Shown: positions 17,212-24,594 of the stretch, piece by piece
Numbering within the stretch: position 1 is the stretch's first letter
How the letters are laid out: every line of letters starts with the position of its first letter
Source: JACCWM01 sp040393065
Lineage (GTDB): Bacteria; Myxococcota_A; Bradymonadia; Bradymonadales; Bradymonadaceae
Direction of reading: 5' to 3'
NCBI GenBank assembly: GCA_040393065.1
Contig: JBEBUW010000003.1
Coordinates: 33,742-97,741 of the forward strand
Length of the DNA: 64,000 bases
The notes under the pieces: generated by a model
The model's input: the letters and a program-made list of their open reading frames with translations, nothing else
What the model was told of the DNA's origin: nothing
Database searches by the model: none
Position numbers and translations under genes: made by a program

Positions 17212-20200
17212 TTAGCGCGTGCTTGCTTCGTGGAGCAACCTGTCATTTGGGGTGGAAAATCCGCAGAGCGTTTGGAAATGGGGCGTTTTTGTATTCTCGG
17301 GCAGGGAATTCAGGCGATTTTGGGTTCGGGCGGGTTCTTCGACCAGGAGTGAGGCGGCAACGAGCAGGTGCGGGGGGATCTGGGGGCGTTGTGCGGGTGC
17401 GGTGGCGTCGAATTGCTCCAGCCAGGCGCGGGCGAAGCCTGAGCGAAAGAGTTCGGGCAGGGCTGCGGGTGCGGTTTTAAGGAGCGATTGTGGGGCGGCG
17501 GAGCGGGTGGATTGGCTGGTTGGCTGTGAAAAAGACGCGAGATCGTTGTTGAAGAGGGTGGCTTCGAGAAAGGCGATGCGGGCGATGCCGGAGAGGTGGC
17601 TGCTGCTGGTGAAGTCGGCGCGGGCTTCGGACAGGAGGTTTGCGGCGACATGGGGGCGGCCTTCGGAGAGGGCGCGGCGCGCGACCTGGTAGGAGGCTTC
17701 GCCCTGGGCGATGGCGGCCGAGGAGAGTCGAAGTTGGAGGAATCCCGGGCTTGTGGAGGCAGCGGGGAGCTGGAGTTGGGCGGCAAGCTGCGCGATTTCG
17801 GGTTCGAGATAGCGGAGGATGTCGAAGGATTCGGGACCGAATGCGATGCAGTGGTCGTCTGGCTTGGCGCCGGGTTGGGTTGCGGATGAGAGGGCTTGCG
17901 GGGGCTGGTTGTTGGGCCAGTTTCCGCTGCGTTCGTAGGCGATGTAGTTGAGGATGAGGTTATGGGAATCTACGTAGAAGGTGTTCTGGATTTGGGAGCA
18001 GTTTCCGGCCAGCAGGAGGTGATGCTGGGCGTTGTCGAGTTGGCCGGCGCGTGCCAGCGCGGCGGCAAGCGCGAGGTTGTAGCGTCGGCAAGGTTCGTTG
18101 TTGCCGAGTTCGGTGGTCAGGCGTGCGAGCGCGCGGGCGGTGTCGGTGGAAGACTGTGCTGCGGCGCGCGCGAGCAGGCTGTCGAAAAAAGGAACCACGA
18201 GATGATTCGGGGCAGCAGACTGGCGCGGGTGCTGGCGTACATAATTGCGCGTGGTTTCTTCGAATTTCTCCAGGCTGTGGCAGGCGGCGGGGAAGGCTTC
18301 GTTGGCGAGCCAGGCAGCGTTGCGGGCAGTGGTTTGCTCGGCTGGCGAGACCTGGGGGCCGGTTGCGCGCAGGAGGAGTTCGTGGCCGAGCGCCTGGATC
18401 TGGGATAAATCGGTGCAGGTGTCTTGCGCGGGTGAATCGCGCAGGGTGTGTGCCAGGCTTTGGGAGAGCTCGGGGAGAATGGTGGATTTGTCCGAGGCGT
18501 TGAGCAGGGGAAAGGCAGCCAGGATCAGGCGTGCGCGGGTGGACGGTGCGGTGATTTCAGCGAGGTGCAGTGCGTCGATGCTAAAGTTCGGGCGCAGTTC
18601 GACGCGTGGCGTCTGGCGGAGTTGGCCTATCAACCGGGCGGGTTCTTCGGGGTTTTCAGAGCGGATGTGTGCAAGGCGGCGGCCGAAGCTGTCGAGATTG
18701 CAGCTTGTTTGCCGGGCATTGTCGGTGCAATCGAGTGGTGTTGTTGGGGATTGCGGGAAATATGCAGGCCAGAGTGGTGTCAGGTTGCGGTCGGCGAAGG
18801 CTTTTTGAAGGATTTCGAGTGCCGAGGCGGGGACGGTGTTCTGGTTTTGGAGTTCGTGCTGGATGGCAAGGGCGCGGATGGTGAGGGCCCAGGTGTCTAG
18901 TTTGCGGGCGACGAGGCTTTTCTCGATGTTTTCGAATTCGAGCAGGGGGATTTCGGTGCCGGCGGCGATTTTGCGGCGAAAGTCGTCGTAGATGAGCCAG
19001 GCGACCAGGTTGGTGTCGTTGGCGGATTTCAGGGTTTCGGAGAAGCGCTGGATGAGTTTTGAGTATTCGGCGTTCAGGTCAAAGGCGGCAAAGGCGGCGG
19101 CCTGTCCGAGCATGTAGAGGGGATCGCCGTCGCGGTTCCAGGTTTCACGGGTTGCGAACCAGCCCTGGCGAAGTGCGGCTTCGGGGCGTCCGGCGCTGGC
19201 GGTAAGTTGCATGGTCTGGATGGCAAGCTGGCGCAAAATAGGTGGTGCGTCCGGCTGGGATTGGAGCAGGATTTCCAGGGCAAAATCGGCCAGTTCAAAG
19301 TGGGCGCGCGAGGAAAGCGCGGTGATCTGGGCCAGTAAGGCGCGCTGGGTGGGGTTGGTGGGAAGATGAATCGGGCGAAGGCCGAGTGTGGAGCTGCCGA
19401 GGATGTATTGACCGCGCGCGATGAGAAACGGGTGGTGGATGGCGGGCGTAGCGGCGATGGTTGCGCTTGGCTTTGCGCCTGGTTGGGTACCTGGTTGGGC
19501 GGCGTTTTGGGCGTCGGACGCACACCAGATGAGAGCGTCGGCAGCGTGCTGGTAGGCGGCGGCTTCGACTTCGAGTGGATGGGTGGCGTGGGGTAGAGAG
19601 GCCTGGGTGCGGTGGTGGATGGTCAGGCCGCTGAGGATTTTGCCGGACTGCTCCAGGGAGGGGCAGGTGTCGTTGGTGACGAGGGAGATCTGGTCGGGGG
19701 TGATTGCGGGTTGGGTGGCGCGGATGGCGATCCAGCGCTCGGGAAGTTCGGCGGGTGCAAAGATTTTGGGTGTGTTTTGCGCGTCTACGTACAGCAGTGC
19801 CTGGCGCAGGATGGGCATTGTAAGGGTGTGCGCTTCGGGCGGATTCTGGATCTGGAGGCGGTGGTGGAAGGCAGGGGCGGTTTCGTCGGTATGGGATGCT
19901 GCGTAGATGTCGAATCGGGCGAGTGGTTGATCGGTGAGGCAGGGGTTGTTGAGGTCGTTGGCAGTGCCGTAGCAAACTTCGCCGGCGGCGTCGTCGGTGG
20001 CGTCGTCGAAGGAGATGCTCGATAGGGGGCTCAGGACGCCCCGGGCGTTGCGGGTGATGGGCTGGCTGTCCAGGCGTTGCAGTAGAAATCCCCAGTCGCG
20101 TTTGGTGATGATGGCAAAAATGTGGCGCGGGGGCTGCTGGTCAGGCAGCAGGGTGTCGTCGGACGGGTTGAATGCGATGAGGTCGCCGGGTTGCATGGTT

Positions 20201-20412
20201 CGGAAGGCGTTTTCGGAGGCGTCGGGAATGAACGACCAGATGCCTTCCGGGAGCAGGAAGATTTTGCCGGTGGAGCGTTTGAAGAGGGGATCTTGTACGG
20301 CCATCGGGGGGATGATGGCGTCCTGGACGCGGGGTGGTTGCGACCAGGAGCAGGCACTGCTGAGGGTGAGCAGCGCGAGGGCGGTCAGCAGAAGTTTCGG
20401 GCCAGGAATCAT
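17212..20412 (-). CDS. Large lipoprotein with helical repeats
   Basis: 1066 residues with a short lipoprotein signal (LLTALALLTLSSAC; Cys near residue 21). The middle and C-terminal parts are mainly alpha-helical (for example LAIQTMQLTASAGRPEAAL, LARAAAQSSTDTARALARL and NLALAAALARAGQLDNAQ), suggesting TPR/SEL1-like or HEAT-like repeats; the N-terminal 150 residues are more mixed (IWSFIPDASENAF, QPGDLIAFNPS). Multiple cysteines occur and may be oxidised in the periplasm. No catalytic motif found. It lies upstream of the kinase in the same direction with a 150-base gap that may hold a promoter. Confidence 0.7.
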   Translation of the reverse strand: MIPGPKLLLTALALLTLSSACSWSQPPRVQDAIIPPMAVQDPLFKRSTGKIFLLPEGIWSFIPDASENAFRTMQPGDLIAFNPSDDTLLPDQQPPRHIFAIITKRDWGFLLQRLDSQPITRNARGVLSPLSSISFDDATDDAAGEVCYGTANDLNNPCLTDQPLARFDIYAASHTDETAPAFHHRLQIQNPPEAHTLTMPILRQALLYVDAQNTPKIFAPAELPERWIAIRATQPAITPDQISLVTNDTCPSLEQSGKILSGLTIHHRTQASLPHATHPLEVEAAAYQHAADALIWCASDAQNAAQPGTQPGAKPSATIAATPAIHHPFLIARGQYILGSSTLGLRPIHLPTNPTQRALLAQITALSSRAHFELADFALEILLQSQPDAPPILRQLAIQTMQLTASAGRPEAALRQGWFATRETWNRDGDPLYMLGQAAAFAAFDLNAEYSKLIQRFSETLKSANDTNLVAWLIYDDFRRKIAAGTEIPLLEFENIEKSLVARKLDTWALTIRALAIQHELQNQNTVPASALEILQKAFADRNLTPLWPAYFPQSPTTPLDCTDNARQTSCNLDSFGRRLAHIRSENPEEPARLIGQLRQTPRVELRPNFSIDALHLAEITAPSTRARLILAAFPLLNASDKSTILPELSQSLAHTLRDSPAQDTCTDLSQIQALGHELLLRATGPQVSPAEQTTARNAAWLANEAFPAACHSLEKFEETTRNYVRQHPRQSAAPNHLVVPFFDSLLARAAAQSSTDTARALARLTTELGNNEPCRRYNLALAAALARAGQLDNAQHHLLLAGNCSQIQNTFYVDSHNLILNYIAYERSGNWPNNQPPQALSSATQPGAKPDDHCIAFGPESFDILRYLEPEIAQLAAQLQLPAASTSPGFLQLRLSSAAIAQGEASYQVARRALSEGRPHVAANLLSEARADFTSSSHLSGIARIAFLEATLFNNDLASFSQPTSQSTRSAAPQSLLKTAPAALPELFRSGFARAWLEQFDATAPAQRPQIPPHLLVAASLLVEEPARTQNRLNSLPENTKTPHFQTLCGFSTPNDRLLHEASTR

Positions 20413-20453
20413 ACGTCTCGCTCCGGCAGATGCGTGTGTGGGTTGGGGAGTTA

Positions 20454-21356
20454 TCAGGGATAGAAAATGGTCAACCGTGTGCGGCCGATCATGAAGCAGT
20501 CGCCATCGATCAGTTCGACTGCGCCTCGGACCCGGATGAAGGTTCCGTTCTGGCTTTTGAGATCGTGCAGGAAATATTGCTGTCCGTGCCGGGAGATGGT
20601 GGCGTGTTGTGCGGAGAGCAATTCATCCTGGCTGGCACAGATGTCGGCGTTCTGGCGACCGATGAGGGTGCTGTCGGTGAGCGGGTAGATGGCGCCGACG
20701 TGGTCGTTTTCGAGCATCATGATGATGCGGGGCGTGTGGTCGTGCGGGGCGCCGAGGGTGGGGATGGAGCGGTGTTCGGGCAAGTTGGTGCTGGAGATGG
20801 TGACGGGGATGGGGCGCGTGCGAAAGATGAGTCGCTGCGATCCGACCAGGATTTCGTCACCGTCTTCGAGCGCAAAGTCGTCGGCCACGCGCAAATAAAC
20901 GCCGTTGTGGCTGCCCAGGTCTTCGAGCATGAGGCTGTTGTGGTCGGTATAGAGCTGGGCGTGCCATTTGGAGGCAAAGGGGTCGGCCAGGGGCAGATCG
21001 GCTCGTTCGCGACCGATGAGAAAGCGGCTGCCGCGGATTTCGTAGCGCTGGGCGGTGGGGCTGCCGTAGGTCTGCACGTTGATCCAGGGATGGCGCGCGG
21101 CTACGGGCTCGGGCGCCGGCATGGACATGGGCTGGGGCGTGGCGGGGCGGAGGGGGGCATTCCATGGCGGATATTCGTCGGCGGGCACGGAGGAAAGCAC
21201 TTCGTCTTCGCCGTCGTTGGAGGCGAGCAAGCCGGAAAGTGGGTGGTTTGCTTCGGCGTTATCGTCTTCGGACAGCACGAAAGGCAGTGCGTCGGGATTG
21301 CCGGTTCGCTCGGGCAGAAGTCTGGGGGGCTGATCGTAGCGATTGTTATCGGACAT
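20454..21356 (-). CDS. Double-FHA-domain protein
   Basis: 300 residues. After a Pro-rich acidic N-terminus (1-90) two forkhead-associated domains follow: FHA1 about 110-180 (LIGRERADLPL...LGSHNGVYL) and FHA2 about 229-299 (LIGRQNADI...LLSAQHATIS...KSQNGTFI). Both keep the Gly-Arg, Ser/His and Asn-Gly residues that bind phosphothreonine peptides. With no other domain, it is likely an adaptor that brings together two phosphorylated partners. It is the first gene of the minus-strand block that holds the Ser/Thr kinase, the exported protein and the FHA-sigma54 activator. Confidence 0.92.
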   Translation of the reverse strand: MSDNNRYDQPPRLLPERTGNPDALPFVLSEDDNAEANHPLSGLLASNDGEDEVLSSVPADEYPPWNAPLRPATPQPMSMPAPEPVAARHPWINVQTYGSPTAQRYEIRGSRFLIGRERADLPLADPFASKWHAQLYTDHNSLMLEDLGSHNGVYLRVADDFALEDGDEILVGSQRLIFRTRPIPVTISSTNLPEHRSIPTLGAPHDHTPRIIMMLENDHVGAIYPLTDSTLIGRQNADICASQDELLSAQHATISRHGQQYFLHDLKSQNGTFIRVRGAVELIDGDCFMIGRTRLTIFYP

Positions 21357-21446
21357 GGGCAGTGAAATCGGTGCAGAGTGGGGCGGAGAGTGAACAAAAG
21401 TAACTACGGGTAAAACCGTAGCATGGTCTTGAGGGGGGTGGAAGTG

Positions 21447-21533
21447 CGAAGGAAAGGCTTAAGGTAAAGCACAGCAAAGGCGAACGGCGAAAGGCGCACG
21501 CGAAAGCGCGAAGGCGCGAATTGTCGCGAAGGG
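21447..21533. repeat. Dispersed GCGAAGG-rich repeat, copy A
   Basis: A purine-rich non-coding stretch with repeated GCGAAGG/AAGGC words. Its latter half (GGCGCACGCGAA, then GCGAAGGCGCGAATT, then TCGCGAAGG) recurs almost exactly at 63695-63763. It lies upstream of the FHA gene and next to the 42-bp array at 21571. No coding function is apparent. Confidence 0.55.
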
Positions 21534-21570
21534 ACAGCAAAGGATTGAAGGGTTGGTGGAAGTGGAGGTC

Positions 21571-21780
21571 GAGTGGCGCGGATTGGCCAGAATTGGGCGA
21601 TTTGGGGGAGTCGAGTGGCGCGGATTGGCCAGAATTGGGCGATTTGGGGGGGGCGAGTGGCGCGGATTGGCCAGAATTGGGCGATTTGGGGGAGTCGAGT
21701 GTCGCGGATTGGCCAGATTTGAGCGATTTGGGGGAGTCGAATGAAAAAAATCCCCCGGATTTGGGGGATCCGGGGGAGTC
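21571..21780. repeat. Tandem array of five 42-bp units (array 1)
   Basis: Units start at 21571, 21613, 21655, 21697 and 21739, exactly 42 bases apart. The first three are near-identical, with GCGGATTGGCCAGAATTGGG followed by CGATTTGGGGGAGTC; the fourth has a few changes and the fifth is diverged but keeps ATTTGGGGG and GGGGGAGTC. A frame is open through it (14-residue repeat with GADWPELGDLGE) because the period is divisible by three, but the start would be TTG and no ribosome site is seen, so it is treated as non-coding. Confidence 0.8.
21743..21771 (-). terminator. Rho-independent terminator inside the last 42-bp unit
   Basis: On the minus strand ATCCCCC (21769-21763) pairs with GGGGGAT (21756-21750), loop of 6, followed by a run of seven T. 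It is 31 bases past the stop of the 21802 gene and sits in the diverged fifth array unit. Confidence 0.8.
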
Positions 21781-21801
21781 GATGGGGATCTGGGTGGGGC
21801 G

Positions 21802-22632
21802 TTAGCTTTCGACGGTTTCCGTGGTGTCGGTTGTTTCGGTGTCGCCGGTTGGCGTTGGGATTTCTTCGCCGCTGTCGGGGTCGATGTCGGCTACGATGGG
21901 CGTGCGTTTGCGGATCTGGGCGATGCGCTGGTTCTGGTCGATGAAGGTGGCCAGGTAGCGGGTGCGCATGTTGATGTCGTCGGGGCTCTGGGAGTTGTAG
22001 AAGCCGCAGACGCGGATGACGAGGGCGAGCATGAGTTCCTGGCCGATGTTGTCGGTGGCTTTGACTTCGTCCCAGGTGAGGTCGCGCCGGGTGATGGTGG
22101 TGACGCCTTTGCGGTACTCGGCGGTCAGGCTGGTTGCGCGTGCGACCAGGGTGGTGAGGGCGAGTTTATCGAGCCGGTCTTTCCAGTCGGAGTGCCAGCG
22201 AACCAGGTAGGCGTCGACGGTGGCGAGTTGGTCCTCGTAGGGGAGGCGCGTGATGGCGCCGGGTCCGTTGGGGAAGAATTCTTCGAGGAATGCCTGGCTG
22301 ATATCGTACTGTTCGTCGCCGGGCAGCAGGCTGTAGACGTGGCCATCGGCGACGTTGAAGATGCCGACCAGGTTGCGGTCGAGCTGTTGGTCGATCTGGC
22401 GCAGATCGACGCGGGTGCCTTCTTTGATGGTGCGGGTTTTCTCCCACTTTCGCTGCATTTGCCAGACGTTCCGGTCAAACGCGATGGCCTCGGTGGCTTG
22501 CTGCGCAAGCTCGGTGTCTCCGACTTCGGTGGCTACGTCGAGTATCGTCTGTGCCGTGACGATGCGACGGCCGGGGGAAAAGACATACGACGTGACGAAC
22601 GACGAGAATTTTTCTGCAATGATTGCATTCAT
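21802..22632 (-). CDS. Conserved hypothetical protein
   Basis: 276 residues from ATG 22632, which has GGAG 9 bases upstream; ATG 22647 is five codons earlier without a good ribosome site. The protein is soluble and largely helical: EKFSSFVTSYVFSPGRRIV, AYLVRWHSDWKDRLDKLAL and GQELMLALVIRVCGFYNSQ. It ends in a Thr/Glu-rich tail (GDTETTDTTETVES). No signal peptide, family or catalytic motif recognised. It is flanked on both sides by repeats (42-bp array and palindromes), which can mark a locally variable region. Confidence 0.7.
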   Translation of the reverse strand: MNAIIAEKFSSFVTSYVFSPGRRIVTAQTILDVATEVGDTELAQQATEAIAFDRNVWQMQRKWEKTRTIKEGTRVDLRQIDQQLDRNLVGIFNVADGHVYSLLPGDEQYDISQAFLEEFFPNGPGAITRLPYEDQLATVDAYLVRWHSDWKDRLDKLALTTLVARATSLTAEYRKGVTTITRRDLTWDEVKATDNIGQELMLALVIRVCGFYNSQSPDDINMRTRYLATFIDQNQRIAQIRKRTPIVADIDPDSGEEIPTPTGDTETTDTTETVES

Positions 22633-22792
22633 AACGACGATCTCCATTCGGGAGGGGCCCCAGATCCGACGTAGGTATGGCCGAGTTAATTGGGAGATTT
22701 ATGCATAGCAGTGGGTTTTTGGGGGGTCACGTGGGGTTGGCGGCGGGCGGTGTGGTGGTTGAGAGGGGGTTGGGCGGTTTGAGGCGGCCCCA

Positions 22793-23138
22793 CCCCCGGT
22801 TTCACCGGGGGTTAGCACAGACGCTGCGCTGCGCACGGGTTTCACCCGGCTTCGCGGGTGGTTGAGAGGGGATTGGGTGGTGTGCGGCGGCTCTACCCGT
22901 CGGCTGACGCCGAGGGCTAAAACGATCTACGGCGCTCCGCTCAGGCTGATGCCTGGCTACGCGGGAGGATGGGTGGCGTTGGGTGTGGTACCGTCTCAGA
23001 GATGGGAGCCGGGCGTGTGGTGGCGCGGGTTTGGGTGGTTTTTGGGGTGTGTGGGTAGAAATGTTTCAGGGCACCGCGGAGCCGGGTGAAACCCGTGCGG
23101 AGCGCGGTTGTTGTGCTAGCCCACGGTGAAACCGTGGG
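22793..23138. repeat. REP-like palindrome cluster with TGAAA/TTTCA core
   Basis: A 500-base gap between divergent and co-directional genes holds no convincing gene but at least six hairpins: CCCCCGGT-TTC-ACCGGGGG (22793-22811), CGGGT-TTC-ACCCG (22836-22848), TCGGC-TGAC-GCCGA (in 22896-22916), CAGGC-TGAT-GCCTG (22942-22955), CGGGT-GAA-ACCCG (23083-23095) and CCCACGGT-GAA-ACCGTGGG (23120-23138). The loop and closing base pair are constant while arms differ but remain complementary. GCTCCGC and GTTAGCACA/GCTAGCCCA words recur around them. This is like REP elements spread by RAYT transposases, though no transposase is visible here. Confidence 0.7.
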
Positions 23139-23161
23139 TGGGGACGTTGCGCTCCGCCCAA

Positions 23162-24133
23162 TTATGAGCCGCGGGATTCGTAGGCGAGGATGATTTTTTG
23201 GACCAGGGGGTGGCGGACGACGTCGGCGTCGGAGAAGTGGTTGATGCTGATGCCGGGGATGTTTTGGAGGATTTCGAGTGCTTCGATGAGGCCGCTCATT
23301 TTGATGGAGGGGAGGTCGATCTGGGTGATGTCGCCGGTGATGATGGCTTTGGAGTTCTGGCCGATGCGGGTGAGGAACATTTTGAGTTGTGGGGAGGTGG
23401 CGTTCTGGGCTTCATCGAAGATGATGAAGGCGTCGTTGAGGGTTCGGCCGCGCATGAAGGCTAAGGGGGCGACTTCGATGATGCCGCGTTCGAGCATTTT
23501 TTCGACGCGGTCGAGTTCGACCATGTCGTGGAGGGCGTCGTAGAGGGGGCGCAGGTAGGGATTGACCTTTTCGGCTAAGTCGCCGGGCAAAAAGCCGAGT
23601 TTTTCGCCGGCTTCGACGGCGGGTCGGGTAAGGATGATGCGTTTGACGCGTTTTTCGAAGTAGGCGGACAGTGCCATGGCCATGGCGAGGTAGGTTTTGC
23701 CGGTGCCGGCGGGGCCGATTCCGAAGACGATGTCGTTGTGGCGGATGGCGTCGACGTAGAGTTTCTGGTTGATGCCTTTGGGGGTGATGTTTTTTGCGCC
23801 TTTGGAGGCAAAGATCTGGCTTGCGAAGATGTCGGACAGCGAGGTTTCGGGGCGTTCGGAGAGGATGGTGATGGCGCGGGTGATGTCGGCCCGGGAGAGG
23901 GGATGGCCTTTTTTGGCGAGGATGTAGAGTTGTGCCAGGACGAGTTTGGTGAGTTGTACATCGAGGGGATTGCCGGCGATGAGGAGTTCTTCGCCGCGGT
24001 TTCCGATTTCGACGTTGAGCGTGGTTTCGATGACTTTCAGGTGTTCATCGCGGTGTCCGTAGAGGTAGCGGGCGACTTCGTGTTCGTCGAAAAACAGGGA
24101 TTCGGTAATGCTATCGCTCAAGGGGTTCCTCAT
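23162..24133 (-). CDS. phoH: PhoH family ATPase
   Basis: 323 residues. PhoH/YbeZ proteins are cytosolic RNA-linked ATPases of the helicase-like class, and in many bacteria they act with the ribosome-maturation RNase YbeY. The P-loop GPAGTGKTYLAMAMAL, the segment RIILTRPAVEAGEKLGFLPG, Walker B FIIFDEAQNAT and sensor ITGDITQIDLP are all present. A KH-like N-terminal region about 10-110 (EVARYLYGHRDEHLKVIE) precedes the ATPase. Its ATG overlaps the stop of the upstream gene (ATGA), so the three genes 26678-23162 form an operon. ybeY is not adjacent, which is unusual but not rare. Confidence 0.93.
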   Translation of the reverse strand: MRNPLSDSITESLFFDEHEVARYLYGHRDEHLKVIETTLNVEIGNRGEELLIAGNPLDVQLTKLVLAQLYILAKKGHPLSRADITRAITILSERPETSLSDIFASQIFASKGAKNITPKGINQKLYVDAIRHNDIVFGIGPAGTGKTYLAMAMALSAYFEKRVKRIILTRPAVEAGEKLGFLPGDLAEKVNPYLRPLYDALHDMVELDRVEKMLERGIIEVAPLAFMRGRTLNDAFIIFDEAQNATSPQLKMFLTRIGQNSKAIITGDITQIDLPSIKMSGLIEALEILQNIPGISINHFSDADVVRHPLVQKIILAYESRGS

Positions 24134-24594
24134 AGAGATGGATCGTGGATTTCATCGCCGTTTGCGTTGTTGTTGTCGTCGTCGGAGATGAATTCGAACT
24201 CGGGTTGGTTGGTGTCGATGAGGCTCAGTTCGTAGGATTGTTGGTAGCGTGCGTAGTGATAACTGTTGCTAGCCAGGGGATAGTACAAATCAGAGGGAAG
24301 TAACAATCCCGCATCGACGAGTTCTTCGAGACGTGCGGGGTAGCGTTCGTGGATGACTTCGAAGGTTTCCAGGGTCGTGGCAATGCGTTTGAGCTGTGCC
24401 TGAACGATGTGGGTGTGCGCGGCCGGGGGTGTGTTGGAGGTGTTACCGGGCACAAAAAAGCTGGATTTGCTGAAGGTCAAATAGGACCAGACGCCGACGC
24501 CGAGCAGTAGCAGGAGGATGAATACGGTGATGGCGTGGTGGAAAACGATGACGCTCAGGCTTGTGGCTTTGCGTTTGTCGGGCTGTTTGCTCAT
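24130..24594 (-). CDS. Hypothetical single-helix membrane protein, pseudopilin-like tail
   Basis: 154 residues: a basic N-terminus, one membrane helix (HAITVFILLLLLGVGVWSY), then an outside region whose QAQLKRIATTLETFEVIHER followed by YPARLEELVDAGLL resembles the alpha1/loop part of type II pseudopilin GspG-like proteins. No prepilin cleavage motif is present before the helix, so it may only share the fold. Acidic Asp/Asn-rich end. The gene overlaps both neighbours by 4 bases (ATGA) and is cotranscribed with phoH. Confidence 0.65.
   Translation of the reverse strand: MSKQPDKRKATSLSVIVFHHAITVFILLLLLGVGVWSYLTFSKSSFFVPGNTSNTPPAAHTHIVQAQLKRIATTLETFEVIHERYPARLEELVDAGLLLPSDLYYPLASNSYHYARYQQSYELSLIDTNQPEFEFISDDDNNNANGDEIHDPSL

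Noticed and set aside
21521..21805. Open frame on + with 14-residue repeats (GADWPELGDLGE)
   Set aside because: Follows from the 42-bp period; TTG start, no ribosome site, overlaps a terminator for the opposite gene.
22677..23089. Two short open frames in the palindrome region
   Set aside because: Gly/Arg/Trp-rich composition produced by the GC-rich palindromes; no ribosome sites.
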